This document shows positions 5,561-5,959 of a DNA stretch of 5,959 bases, in pieces. This DNA is from an uncultured Rhodospirillales bacterium (GTDB taxonomy: Bacteria; Pseudomonadota; Alphaproteobacteria; CALMVH01), in the NCBI GenBank assembly GCA_937873165.1, contig CALMVH010000249.1, forward strand, positions 1 through 5,959, read 5' to 3'. Position 1 is the first letter of the stretch; every line of letters begins with the position of its first letter. Under the pieces are notes generated by a model. The model saw only the letters and a list, made by a program, of their open reading frames with translations, made no database searches and was not told the origin of the DNA. The position numbers and the translations under genes are program-made.

Positions 5561-5959
5561 TTACAGAAGTGCCGTAACGGCAGCGCGAACCTTTTCACCG
5601 ATATCGGAACGCTTCAAGGCGAACGCGATGTTGGCTTCAAGCCAGCCTGCCTTGTCGCCGCAATCGTAGCGCTTGCCCTCGAACCGGTATCCATAGAATT
5701 GCTGGCGGCCGATCAACGAAGCCATGCCATCCGTCAACTGGATTTCGCCGCCCGCGCCGCGCTTGCCCGATCCAAGCTCATCCATCACTTCCGGCTGCAG
5801 GATGTAGCGTCCGATAATCGACAAGGTCGAGGGTGCCTCCTCGGGCCGCGGCTTTTCCACCAGGCCGCGGATGACGGCCACTTGCCCGTCGTCCTTTTCG
5901 ACATCCAGAATACCGTACCGGTTGGTGTGCTCACGCGGCACGTCGACGACGCCCAGAAC
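5561..5959 (-). CDS. galU: UTP-glucose-1-phosphate uridylyltransferase, C-terminal part
   Basis: The last 132 residues of a GalU-type nucleotidyltransferase, open to the right edge; the family is usually about 290-300 residues, so over half is missing. It makes UDP-glucose and pyrophosphate from UTP and glucose-1-phosphate. Visible motifs, counted within the fragment, are V-E-K-P at 34-37, G-E-I-Q-L-T-D at 71-77 and G-K-R-Y-D-C-G-D-K at 95-103, followed by GWLEAN, which are characteristic of GalU/GtaB C-termini. A GTG at 5939-5941 is not the start, since the frame continues upstream as VLGVVD, a normal GalU segment. It heads, or is inside, the operon with ugd, the mutase, the RDD gene and the 81-residue gene. 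The promoter lies outside the window. Confidence 0.93.
   Translation of the reverse strand, partial: VLGVVDVPREHTNRYGILDVEKDDGQVAVIRGLVEKPRPEEAPSTLSIIGRYILQPEVMDELGSGKRGAGGEIQLTDGMASLIGRQQFYGYRFEGKRYDCGDKAGWLEANIAFALKRSDIGEKVRAAVTALL

Overview
The window looks like ordinary chromosomal DNA from a GC-rich alphaproteobacterium, most likely a member of the Sphingomonadales. That placement rests on the style of the proteins (a PgmG-like phosphomannomutase/phosphoglucomutase beside ugd and galU) and the GC-rich codon use. It is an inference, because there is no rRNA or other marker gene in view.

Left part (1-343, minus strand): the first 114 codons of a secreted exoprotein with a Sec signal peptide and a two-partner-secretion (filamentous haemagglutinin type) N-terminal domain. 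It runs off the left edge. A clear sigma-70-like promoter (TTGACT, 17 bp, TATAAA) lies upstream of it. The AT-richer spacer from 344 to 878 holds this promoter, one possible 34-codon ORF and short repeats.

Centre-left (879-2070, plus strand): an 86-residue protein of unknown function with a perfect GGAGG ribosome binding site and a GC hairpin after its stop, then a lipoprotein alpha/beta-hydrolase (esterase-like).

Right part (2054-5959, minus strand): a tightly packed gene row reading galU (partial), ugd, phosphomannomutase/phosphoglucomutase, an RDD-family membrane protein and an 81-residue unknown protein. GalU makes UDP-glucose from glucose-1-phosphate, Ugd oxidises it to UDP-glucuronate, and the mutase supplies glucose-1-phosphate and/or mannose-1-phosphate. 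Together they form a nucleotide-sugar supply module for surface polysaccharide. Gene spacings of -4, 9, 33 and 4 bp suggest one operon whose promoter is beyond the right edge. The last gene of this row overlaps the convergent hydrolase gene by 17 bp.

I see no CRISPR array, tRNA, rRNA, insertion sequence or defence cassette. Nothing here clearly amounts to an undescribed system. The best leads are the two small orphan proteins, the unusual oxyanion-loop motif of the lipoprotein hydrolase, and the truncated exoprotein whose cargo region is outside the window.
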